NCBI RefSeq assembly: GCF_031198435.1
Contig: NZ_CP133548.1
Coordinates: 4,002,001-4,066,000 of the forward strand
Source: Pleionea litopenaei
GTDB taxonomy: Bacteria > Pseudomonadota > Gammaproteobacteria > Enterobacterales > Kangiellaceae
Length of the DNA stretch: 64,000 nucleotides
Direction of reading: 5' to 3'
This document shows positions 56,400-64,000 of the stretch, piece after piece. The notes under the pieces were generated by a model. The model searched no databases and was not told where the DNA came from. It worked only from the letters and a program-made list of their open reading frames with translations. A program made the translations under genes and the position numbers. Numbering within the stretch: the first letter of the stretch is position 1; every line of letters starts with the position of its first letter.

Positions 56400-58568
56400 T
56401 TAGGGGACAAGGTTCAAATAACTGAGGTAACGTTGGTGAATATTGCGAACGTAATTAACGGGTTCACTTCCTCGGCAGTATCCAAAGCGTGCATTCTTAT
56501 AATATTTTGGCTGCTGTAATAAAAGCATCGCTTTCTCAACATGGTTAAACCAGCGATCATCACGAAGGTTGAGTTGTTTTGCTAGCTTTTGCGCATCGCG
56601 GACATGCCCAAAGCCTGTATTATAAGCGGCCAAAGCAAAATATAAGCGCTCTTGCGGCGGAAGCTTTGTGTCGAATCGATCGCGCGTCCAATCAAGATAG
56701 GTGACACCTGCCAAAATACCTTCTTGTGGCTGAGTAAGTTGCTCGAAGCCAAATTCACTGGCCGTTTTAGGTAGAACTTGCATCAACCCTCTAGCACCGG
56801 CGAAAGATTGAGCCGTTGGATCAAACTTACTCTCTTGGTACATTTGAGACGTTATCAGTCGCCAATCAAAATTAAACGCTTGAGCCGCAGGTTTAACCAA
56901 ATCGTCATAAGGTGAAAGTTGGTTACCCAATAACAAACGCTCTTCTCTTAATTTCTTTTTTTGTGATTCGTCAGAAAAGTATTTCTGCTTAGTTACATTG
57001 TAAAAAACTTGACGGTATTCTTTGGCGATGAAGGCATTTAATTCAGTTAATAGTTTTGGATTATTTTCTCTTACCACGTAAGCGATTGGAATCGACTCTT
57101 TGAGGACTAAGGGCGAGACGATATCGTCGCGAAACGTCTGCTCTATCGCGAGAAGGTTGCTGTCGGCAACCGTGAGGTCGATTTGACGGTTGTCGACTTG
57201 ATCAATTAACATTTCTGTCGATAACGACTCGTCTGCTGCGACCAGGTTGAACGAATATTTTTTTTGAAGAGACGTTAACGTCATCCAAAAAGCGCTCGAG
57301 CGTCGCACATGTATTGTGCGGTTATTTAAGTCATTTAAGCTAGTTATCGGAGCGGCATCGCGATGAGCTATCAGGTGTTCATTCACTCGATTATAGCGAA
57401 TGCTGAACTGACTGTTCTTCTGGCGTTTTTCCGTTCGACTGATACCCGCAGCAATAACATCGCCCGAACCATCGTTTAGTAAATCTTGCATTTGTTGGTA
57501 GCTATCTGCCACGATCACTTGCAAAGGAACACCTTGTCGTTTAGCAAATTCTTTAAGCAAATCATAATCAAAACCCATTAACTCTCCGCGCCATAGAAAA
57601 TAGGTTTCTGGGCTATTGCGCGTAATCATTCTTAACGGTCGCTTTTGTTTTTTGATGTTATCTAAGTCTGCTGTGCGTTTTGCTTCCGTCGGACTTGAAA
57701 GATGATGGGCGTTGATAAAGTTATTTAATTGTTGCAGCAGAGCGGGGGCGTTTGGATGGATGGCCCATGCTTGCTTTTTAATAGCCGGTAGTGTCTTGAT
57801 AACGCGGATGTCTTGACGGTAGTCCAACAATGTATTCACCGTCGATTCATCAAGTAAGGTGAGCTCAACTTTTCTTTCAGAGAGTAAGTTAGCAATATCA
57901 TCGCTAGATACGCCACCATTAAAGGTTTCAATTTGCCAATTCGGAAAATTTTCCTTTACGGTTTCAATAAACGAACTGCCGGGTAATAAGGTGATTGATT
58001 GCGATTGCTCGAGATTCGGTTTTGGCGCATGGCTTGCGATGATTAATTGCTCACGGCTGCTGCTCACAGGCAAAGTAAATTGAATTTTCGAGGCCCGTGA
58101 TTCGGTCACTGTTAAGTGCCGTGCAATAATGTCGGCTTGAAAGGTATTGAGTTTTTCGAGCATATCATTTAACGAACCTGCACTGACCCATTTTATGGTG
58201 AGTTGATGTTCAAGTGCAAAATTCTCAAGTAGTGACTGATGATAGGCGGCAGCCGAATAAGAACGAGGCAACGCTTCTTCTAACTCAAAATTTAATTTGA
58301 GCGCGCGTATATAGCCTGTCCTTTTTATGTCGTCCCAGCTTCTTGCGGCGGTAAGCTGTTCTTTATGTTTTTGCTCGCCCTTTGTATTTAATTGTGCGGT
58401 ATTAGCATCGGATGTTGGGGCATTGGATTCGCTCTTTTTGCCATCGACAACAGACGCGTTGTTGTCGATAGTATCTCGCCTTTGTTGCTCATTACTTGAT
58501 TGATCACATCCTAACAATGGCAACAATATCAGTGCGCTAAGAAGAGATAGGGCTATTTTTTTATTCAT
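56400..58568 (-). CDS. MltF-like lytic transglycosylase with two solute-binding domains
   Basis: A 722-residue lipoprotein (lipobox LLGC, Cys21) of the outer membrane periplasmic face. After a Ser/Asn-rich linker there are two family-3 solute-binding-like domains: ~90-300 (RSYSAAAYHQ.., ADIIARHLTVTESRASKIQFT) and ~310-545 (LMGFDYDLLKEFAKRQG, DVIAAGISRTEKRQ). The SLT transglycosylase domain (~570-700) has the catalytic Glu in SQMYQESKFDP, then GARGLMQVLPKTA and AAYNTGFGHVRDA. E. coli MltF has one binding domain and about 518 residues. Its start overlaps the darP stop (ATGA), so the two are translationally coupled. Confidence 0.88.
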   Translation of the reverse strand: MNKKIALSLLSALILLPLLGCDQSSNEQQRRDTIDNNASVVDGKKSESNAPTSDANTAQLNTKGEQKHKEQLTAARSWDDIKRTGYIRALKLNFELEEALPRSYSAAAYHQSLLENFALEHQLTIKWVSAGSLNDMLEKLNTFQADIIARHLTVTESRASKIQFTLPVSSSREQLIIASHAPKPNLEQSQSITLLPGSSFIETVKENFPNWQIETFNGGVSSDDIANLLSERKVELTLLDESTVNTLLDYRQDIRVIKTLPAIKKQAWAIHPNAPALLQQLNNFINAHHLSSPTEAKRTADLDNIKKQKRPLRMITRNSPETYFLWRGELMGFDYDLLKEFAKRQGVPLQVIVADSYQQMQDLLNDGSGDVIAAGISRTEKRQKNSQFSIRYNRVNEHLIAHRDAAPITSLNDLNNRTIHVRRSSAFWMTLTSLQKKYSFNLVAADESLSTEMLIDQVDNRQIDLTVADSNLLAIEQTFRDDIVSPLVLKESIPIAYVVRENNPKLLTELNAFIAKEYRQVFYNVTKQKYFSDESQKKKLREERLLLGNQLSPYDDLVKPAAQAFNFDWRLITSQMYQESKFDPTAQSFAGARGLMQVLPKTASEFGFEQLTQPQEGILAGVTYLDWTRDRFDTKLPPQERLYFALAAYNTGFGHVRDAQKLAKQLNLRDDRWFNHVEKAMLLLQQPKYYKNARFGYCRGSEPVNYVRNIHQRYLSYLNLVP

Positions 58569-59086
58569 TGTACAGATGAAATATATTGCTTGAGTTTACC
58601 GGCGTGTTTGCTGGGATCTTTCTTGGCATTTCTAATTAATTGGCGCAGTTTCTGCCGATCGCTATTAGGGAAGGCGCTAATGAAAGCTTCTGGATTTTCA
58701 TTTTGATTAATCAGCTTATCAAACCAAAGATCACGAAGAGATGGCTCTGCAGAAGTAGAGAGTGGCTTACCCAGTTTAATTCGCTCGAGCGCAATTCTAA
58801 CATCATCGAGTTCTCGCTCTCTGAGTAGTTTTCCTATACGTTTAAAGTGACGCTTTTTTGCTTCGTTGCCTTTAACGGTGTCAATTTCTTCAAAAGCTTC
58901 TACAATTTCTTCGTCTAGCGGCAATTTCTTGATGATCGACAAGCCCATACTTGCCAGTTCAACACCAAACTCAGTGATTTCTTTCAGTTCATTTTTTATT
59001 TGCGTTTTACTTCTTACATCATCAGTGTTCGCGCTTTGGTTGGCTTGTTCTGATGGGTTTTGATCTAGATCGTAGGGATCATTCAT
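58565..59086 (-). CDS. darP: DarP (YjgA), 50S ribosome assembly factor
   Basis: A 173-residue helical protein of the DUF615 family that binds late 50S precursors. Typical motifs: SKTQIKNELKEI near residue 26, KKLPLDEEIVEAF, KKRHFKRIGKLLRE, and the C-terminal RDLWFDKLI..FPNSDRQKLRQLIRNAKKD. The N-terminus is acidic and Gln/Asn-rich. In most gammaproteobacteria it lies beside pmbA in divergent orientation. Here a 2.2-kb TonB receptor gene sits between the two. Confidence 0.94.
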   Translation of the reverse strand: MNDPYDLDQNPSEQANQSANTDDVRSKTQIKNELKEITEFGVELASMGLSIIKKLPLDEEIVEAFEEIDTVKGNEAKKRHFKRIGKLLRERELDDVRIALERIKLGKPLSTSAEPSLRDLWFDKLINQNENPEAFISAFPNSDRQKLRQLIRNAKKDPSKHAGKLKQYISSVQ

Positions 59087-59104
59087 TTGCGATTCTCATC
59101 GGGT

Positions 59105-61297
59105 TTAAAATTCGAGTCTTATAGTAGCAAAAATCTTATCAGGATTAGAGTAGATACTGCGTAAATCGAGTAAGTGATTATCATCGAAGCGATGTTGATA
59201 GGTAAGGGCGGCTGTTAACTGATAGTCTTTCATAGGAAATTCATACTGTAGACTGGTATCGTATCGTTGGAAATCGACATTAAACCAGTCGTTATACTGC
59301 TGATATCCATTGTACCAAGACCATTGCTCATTAAGCGAATAAAAGGCGTTCAGACTTAATGTGTTGGTTGCGACACTTCTACGGTAGTAAGAAATGGAGT
59401 TATCATAGATATCGGTTTTAGAAGCGCTTAGCCATAATCGAAAATTGGTATTAATATTCCAATCAACTTGGGCTTCTATCCCTTTTAGGTTCATCTTACC
59501 AGTATTCACTAAGTTGAACTCGTCAACTTGAGTATCTCCTTCTAACAAATTACACAAAGCATCATTGAATATTTTAACATCCAGCTCAATACCATTTTCG
59601 ATGTTGTGATAGAACCAACCGAGCTCCCAAGTACGAATTTCTTCATACTCCAAACCACCACTCGATTGGACATGTTGGTAAAAATAGGCAAAATCGTCGT
59701 TTCCGTTAACGGTAATGGGTGAGCCATTGGTGTCGGTTAAGTTTCTTAGCCGGTAACTGCGAATATTGGCTTCCTCGAACAAGTCAGGGCTGCGACTTGC
59801 CTGACTGTAGATCAGCCGAAAGCTTTGATTTTCGTCATACAACCAGTTTATTGCCGCTCGTGGAGACGTTGATTTACCGATCATGCTATCGTCTTCAAAC
59901 ATGGTTCCGGCATTGATGTGTATATCAGCCGTGGGCTTGTACTCGGCGTGCACAAATAAGCGAACAATTGATTTGCTTGCGCCACCATTAAAGTAGCTTT
60001 CTGACACGGCGGTGTCTTCTCTGAAGTTTACGCCCGACACCAACCTGAATTGTTCGCTGAGCGTTGATACGTATTGAGCTTCTGCGTCAACACGCTTTTC
60101 TGTTAAGTTTTGATTGGCATAGCCACAGGCTATGTCGGCGCCATTTTGAAATAGTCGCAAATAAGCGAGTTGAGCTTGGTTATCTGTGATGGTATCGCCA
60201 GAAGACGGTGGAACATTGGGCAAAGCAGGAATAAAGACATTATCCGTATAGTCGGCATCCAATGTATAAAGATCAAATAATTCATTCGATAAAAAGAGCT
60301 GGGGAGCACACGTCTGCCAACTTTCTAGTGACTTGGTATAGGTACTAAAAAGTTGCAAGGCTAACTCTTGGTCGGTGCTTAAGAAGTGTTTCGAAGTGGC
60401 ATGAATGAAGCTATTTTGGATATCTGAAATATGATAAGGAGTTACTTCGTTAGGCTCTAGGTCATCGATTTGTTTATTACTATTGCTGTGTCCAAATTGC
60501 AGTCGAAAATAGTCATTATCATTTTGGTGCCAAACTAGATCGGATGATAAAGATGTGGCATTGAATCCGTCAAAACGCGGACGGTTTAAGTTGTCTTTCT
60601 CGAAACCAGAGTCTTGTTGCGCTTTTAAATTCACTTCAAATGCGAGTTTATCGAGGTTTTTCGCAAACCGTAACTCACTGTCTCGTATGCCATGATTGCC
60701 TTCGTTATGAGACAGGCTGACGCCCAACTGGTCTTCGGGATGAAAGGTGATGATATTGATGATCGCTAAATAACTATTGGCACCATAAAGCGCAGAGTTT
60801 GGGCCTCGAATAACTTCAATACGGGAAATTTTATCAATCGGTAACGGTAAGTCAGTCCAGATTATTCTCGCGAGCGCGGCCTGATAAATTGAGCGTCCAT
60901 CAACCAGCACTTGTAAATGACGACTGTTCTCACCTCCGAGTGCATGGTAACCCACCTCAGGAGTATGCCCTCGCTCATATCCGACGGTCATACCTGGTAC
61001 TAAACGAAAGACTTCGGCTAATGAGCGAACGCCAAGTTGCTTAATGGTTTTGTGATCGATCACCGTGACGGCAGCAGGCGCTTCTGATTTAGGTTGTTTT
61101 AAACGAGTAGCACTGAGTACGACCGGCAAGTCTTGTTCAAAAAGCGGCTCTAACGTCAACTCGTCTTCGGCCGCAAACAGTGGCAAAGAAAGCGCTGTGG
61201 TCAATAAGGCTACCTGAGAAATTACCTGTCTCAACATGGAGTTTTGATCTACTCTTTTTGTCTGTTGCGTGTTTGTTATGGTTTTTACCATACCCAC
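59105..61297 (-). CDS. TonB-dependent outer membrane receptor (FepA/CirA-like architecture)
   Basis: 730 residues: a signal peptide core at VISQVALLTTALSLPLFAA, a plug domain (VLSATRLKQPKSEAPAAVTVIDHKTIKQLG, then RGPNSALYGANSYLAIINIIT), and a barrel ending in Phe (ATIRLEF). The plug lacks the sugar-locus receptor's OAR-like features and resembles siderophore/vitamin-type receptors. The ligand is unknown. The GTG at 61297 gives a 20-residue extension before the signal peptide; ATG at 61237 (MLRQVIS) is a plausible alternative start. It occupies the usual darP-pmbA gap. Confidence 0.9.
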   Translation of the reverse strand: MGMVKTITNTQQTKRVDQNSMLRQVISQVALLTTALSLPLFAAEDELTLEPLFEQDLPVVLSATRLKQPKSEAPAAVTVIDHKTIKQLGVRSLAEVFRLVPGMTVGYERGHTPEVGYHALGGENSRHLQVLVDGRSIYQAALARIIWTDLPLPIDKISRIEVIRGPNSALYGANSYLAIINIITFHPEDQLGVSLSHNEGNHGIRDSELRFAKNLDKLAFEVNLKAQQDSGFEKDNLNRPRFDGFNATSLSSDLVWHQNDNDYFRLQFGHSNSNKQIDDLEPNEVTPYHISDIQNSFIHATSKHFLSTDQELALQLFSTYTKSLESWQTCAPQLFLSNELFDLYTLDADYTDNVFIPALPNVPPSSGDTITDNQAQLAYLRLFQNGADIACGYANQNLTEKRVDAEAQYVSTLSEQFRLVSGVNFREDTAVSESYFNGGASKSIVRLFVHAEYKPTADIHINAGTMFEDDSMIGKSTSPRAAINWLYDENQSFRLIYSQASRSPDLFEEANIRSYRLRNLTDTNGSPITVNGNDDFAYFYQHVQSSGGLEYEEIRTWELGWFYHNIENGIELDVKIFNDALCNLLEGDTQVDEFNLVNTGKMNLKGIEAQVDWNINTNFRLWLSASKTDIYDNSISYYRRSVATNTLSLNAFYSLNEQWSWYNGYQQYNDWFNVDFQRYDTSLQYEFPMKDYQLTAALTYQHRFDDNHLLDLRSIYSNPDKIFATIRLEF

Positions 61298-61425
61298 TCA
61301 CTCGTGCTGCTTTGTCATCTTATTTGTCGTTAGTGACGAACGAAGGAGCATGGTATTATGCAGACTATTGGTTAAGTTTAGTGACTTGATTTGAAAATTT
61401 CACTATTTTTTCATTGGGAGATTCT

Positions 61426-62787
61426 GTGCAAGATACCGACAACACCGCCTTGAGCGTGATCGACATGGACGAGAAACTGGTCAATATGCGTGAAGTATGC
61501 GAACAGATCCTCGCTCTTGCTGCCAGTAAAGGCGCCTCCTCAGCAGAAGTTGGCGTCAGTCAAGATACAGGAATCACCGTGCAAGCGCGGGCTCGAGATA
61601 TTGAAACCGTTGAGTTTAATCAAGATGGCAGCTTTGGAATCAGTGTTTACTTTGGCCAAAAAAAGGGCACTGCATCAACGACTGACACCAGCCAACGGGC
61701 GATTGAACAAGCGGTTGAGGCGGCCTGCAATTTTGCCAAATATACCTCAGCCGATCCATTTGCTGGACTGGCCGATGCCGAGTTGATGGCCACCAAAATT
61801 GAAGACCTGTCATTGGACCATCCTAGCGATGTCAGCGTCGATGTTATGAAACAAATGGTGCTCGACTGTGAAGCGGCCGGTCTCGATGTCGCGGGTATTT
61901 ATCAATCGGACAGCACCTCCATTTCAGCCCACAGAAATGCGCGCGTATACGCCAATTCCCATGGTTTCATTGGCGATAGTAGTAGTACCCGTTACAGTTT
62001 GAGCAGTGTACTTATCGCGCAAGATGAACAAGGAATGAAACGCGACTATTGGTACACATTAGGGCGAAAGTTTGAACAGCTAGAGAGTGCTCAGGTGGTA
62101 GGGACGAAAGCTGCTGAGCGAGTGTTGAGCCATTTAAACGGACGGGTATTAAAAACCCAAAAAGCCCCAATTATGTTTACTCCAGAAATGGCTCGTGGCG
62201 TGATCGGACATTTTCTTAACGCAATTCGTGGCAGTGCTCTTTACAACAAAGCGAGCTTTTTAGTGGACGCAAAAGGCCAGCAATTGTTTCCTGATTTCGT
62301 TCAAATTGATGAACGTCCGCATTTAATCGGTGGTTTAGCCTCAAGCTATTTTGATAATGAGGGCGTTGCGACAAATCCTCGACATATCGTTCAAGACGGC
62401 GTGTTACAAGGCTATGTTTTGAATAGCTATGCTGCGCGAAAAATGCAGACTCAAACAACAGCGAACGCGGGTGGTTTACATAATGTATTCATCAGCCATC
62501 AAGATTTAGATTTTAATGCCATGCTGCAAGAGCTGGGCACGGGATTTTTGGTGACTGACCTAATGGGCCAAGGCGTCAATGTAGTGACCGGTGACTATTC
62601 GCGTGGCGCATCGGGTTTCTGGGTCGAGAAGGGCGTTATACAGTTTCCAGTGCATGAAGTAACGATTGCCGGCAACTTAAAGCAAATGCTTCAGAACATT
62701 CGCTGCATTGGCAAGGATCAAGATCTCCGCTCGGCCATTGTTAGTGGTTCAATGATTATTGACGGTATGACGGTTGCCGGACAATAG
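61426..62787 (+). CDS. pmbA: Metalloprotease partner subunit PmbA (TldE)
   Basis: The non-catalytic partner of TldD in the TldD/TldE protease, required for maturation of peptides such as microcin B17. About 453 residues with FNQDGSFGISVYFGQKKG, RDIETVEF, SSVLIAQDEQGMKRDYWYT and the C-terminal GASGFWVEKGVIQFPVHEVTIAGNL. It lacks the HExxxH motif, as expected. I chose GTG at 61426 because TGGGAG lies 5 bases upstream; a TTG at 61414 would overlap this ribosome site. Confidence 0.94.
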   Translation: MQDTDNTALSVIDMDEKLVNMREVCEQILALAASKGASSAEVGVSQDTGITVQARARDIETVEFNQDGSFGISVYFGQKKGTASTTDTSQRAIEQAVEAACNFAKYTSADPFAGLADAELMATKIEDLSLDHPSDVSVDVMKQMVLDCEAAGLDVAGIYQSDSTSISAHRNARVYANSHGFIGDSSSTRYSLSSVLIAQDEQGMKRDYWYTLGRKFEQLESAQVVGTKAAERVLSHLNGRVLKTQKAPIMFTPEMARGVIGHFLNAIRGSALYNKASFLVDAKGQQLFPDFVQIDERPHLIGGLASSYFDNEGVATNPRHIVQDGVLQGYVLNSYAARKMQTQTTANAGGLHNVFISHQDLDFNAMLQELGTGFLVTDLMGQGVNVVTGDYSRGASGFWVEKGVIQFPVHEVTIAGNLKQMLQNIRCIGKDQDLRSAIVSGSMIIDGMTVAGQ

Positions 62788-62841
62788 TCAGCATTGAAAA
62801 AATCTACTCTCAAAAAAATCTATTCTCAAAGCATCGACTCT

Positions 62842-62870
62842 AAAAAAGGAAACTAGCGCCGCTGGTTTCC
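62842..62870 (-). terminator. Terminator of mgtE
   Basis: An 11-bp stem GGAAACTAGCG / CGCTGGTTTCC (one G-T pair) around a single C, so effectively a 9-bp stem with a small loop. On the minus strand it is followed by six T residues. Confidence 0.82.
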
Positions 62871-62938
62871 TCACTTAATAGCCTTCATTTTCTGAGCTTA
62901 TCATTGAGCCACTTTTGGTGGTGTGCATACGTGCCAGA

Positions 62939-64000
62939 TTAGGCAAAAAATAACGTTGCGAACCCAAGAAGTGTGAAAAATCCTACGACGTCCGTGATGG
63001 TAGTCAGTATCACACCACCAGACAGCGCCGGATCGATATTAAACTTTTTGAGGGTCATTGGTAGAGTGGCACCTGCGAAAACCCCAACGACGAGGTTGAC
63101 CACCATTGCGCCTGCGATGGCAATGGCAAGTAGCAGAGATTGTCCGGTATAGCTGAACCAGAAGTAAGTTAAGGTGCCGACACAAAGAGCCCATAGCAGG
63201 CCATTGATTAAACTAACGCCGAGCTCTTTCATAATCAGCCAGCGACTGTTTCCGGCGACAACATGGCCAAGAGACATACCGCGGATGACCAGTGTCAGGG
63301 TTTGTGTGCCAGCGACTCCGCCCATGCTCGGAACAATCGGTTGAAGAATCGCCAGCGCCGTGACAATTTTAATGGTCTCTTCAAATAACCCGATGACTTG
63401 TGCGGCAACCAATACCGTCAGTAAATTAATACCTAACCAAATGGCACGGCGTTTAGCCGACGACCACACAGGAGCGAAGGTGTCATCGGTTTCGTCAAGG
63501 CCGGCCATGCTCATTAATGAATGCTCGGCTTCTTCTCGAATAACATCGACCACGTCATCGATGGTGATTCGGCCAAGTAGCCGGTTCTCATCGTCGGTAA
63601 CGGGGGCCGATAATAGGTCTCGTCGTTCGAATATCTGTGCGACTTCATTGGCGGGTGTTGAAGCATTGATGGTTTCAACTTCGCCATTCAGTACGTCCTC
63701 AACAATGGATTCAGGACGACTGGTGATCAGGGTGGCGAGACTGACAGCCCCTAACAGACGATCGCGCGTGTCAACGACATAGATGCTGTCGGTTGAATCA
63801 GGAAGACCCTTCATGCGTAAGTAACGTAACACCACATCAATGGTGACTTTGGGGCGAACCGTGATGGTGTCGATGTTCATCAAGCCGCCAGCGGTGTCTT
63901 CAGGGAAGACTAAGGCGGCCTCTATGCGATGGCGATCTTGATCGCTCATCGATGCCATAACTTCTAAATAGACGCTTTCTGGTAATTCGCCGAGAATATC
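62939..64000 (-). CDS. mgtE: Magnesium transporter MgtE (5' end outside the window)
   Basis: A Mg2+ channel gated by cytoplasmic Mg2+. About 353 C-terminal residues are visible; the frame runs open to the window edge, so the first ~100 residues (MgtE N domain) are missing. Visible are the end of the N domain (ELPESVYLEVMASM..EDTAGGLMNID), two CBS domains (~30-150 of the visible part), and five transmembrane helices with the pore region PIVPSMGGVAGTQTLTLVIRGM. An internal Met in the MASMSDQD segment should not be taken as the start. A terminator follows its stop. Confidence 0.95.
   Translation of the reverse strand, partial: DILGELPESVYLEVMASMSDQDRHRIEAALVFPEDTAGGLMNIDTITVRPKVTIDVVLRYLRMKGLPDSTDSIYVVDTRDRLLGAVSLATLITSRPESIVEDVLNGEVETINASTPANEVAQIFERRDLLSAPVTDDENRLLGRITIDDVVDVIREEAEHSLMSMAGLDETDDTFAPVWSSAKRRAIWLGINLLTVLVAAQVIGLFEETIKIVTALAILQPIVPSMGGVAGTQTLTLVIRGMSLGHVVAGNSRWLIMKELGVSLINGLLWALCVGTLTYFWFSYTGQSLLLAIAIAGAMVVNLVVGVFAGATLPMTLKKFNIDPALSGGVILTTITDVVGFFTLLGFATLFFA

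Noticed and set aside
62790-62840. Tandem AAAAAATCTA(C/T)TCTC pair after pmbA
   Set aside because: Only two copies of a low-complexity sequence; no structure or signal value beyond slippage.

Overview
This is a chromosomal stretch from a gammaproteobacterium. The housekeeping order is typical of that class: lolB-ispE-tRNA-Gln, hemA-prfA, mreB-mreC-mreD-maf-rng-yhdP-nitrilase-tldD, darP next to pmbA, and gltB-gltD. Secreted calcium-type proteases, TonB-dependent receptors and a glucan-use locus suggest a free-living, probably aquatic heterotroph, perhaps near Kangiella/Aliikangiella. That placement is an impression, not a tested result. I see no phage, transposase, integrase, CRISPR array or rRNA.

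Layout. 0-4 kb: a short tandem repeat, tRNA-Gln, then ispE, lolB and a TPR lipoprotein on the minus strand. 4-12.4 kb: hemA and prfA, followed by an aspartoacylase, a small beta-barrel protein and a large M4 protease that separate prfA from prmC. 12.4-15.5 kb: a gene-free array of six ~440-515 bp structured repeats, built as a mosaic of alternative modules. 15.5-16.8 kb: a gene of unknown function under a near-perfect Fur box, and a methyltransferase. 17-26.4 kb: a sugar locus with a LacI regulator, two sugar transporters, a GH3 glucosidase lipoprotein and a TonB receptor, with two matching palindromic operators. 26.5-32.4 kb: gltD-gltB with a long leader. 33-43 kb: hypothetical genes, a LOG-family hydrolase, a subtilase, a DUF1631-like protein, an ODP-type metallo-beta-lactamase paired with a chemotaxis-like helical protein, a GNAT and a gene remnant. 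43.4-54.3 kb: the cell-shape cluster through tldD. 54.5-56.2 kb: an Lrp regulator with methionine gamma-lyase. 56.4-64 kb: an MltF-like transglycosylase, darP, a second TonB receptor, pmbA and a truncated mgtE.

How the genes work together. At 17-26 kb, oligosaccharide would cross the outer membrane through the TonB receptor, be cut by the lipid-anchored GH3 enzyme and enter the cell through the GPH and FucP-type carriers, with LacI reading the sugar. TldD (52.8 kb) and PmbA/TldE (61.4 kb) form one protease although encoded 8 kb apart. HemA, PrfA and PrmC are the usual functional trio, here physically split.

The most unusual item is the mosaic repeat array. Copies share ends and joints but swap alternative internal segments, paired arms covary between copies, unit junctions are long inverted repeats, two copies 2 kb apart are identical over ~495 bp, and a decayed relative lies at 35.2 kb. 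Other points: mreC appears to start at ATT, hemA at TTG, and a 60-codon gene remnant lies before mreB.
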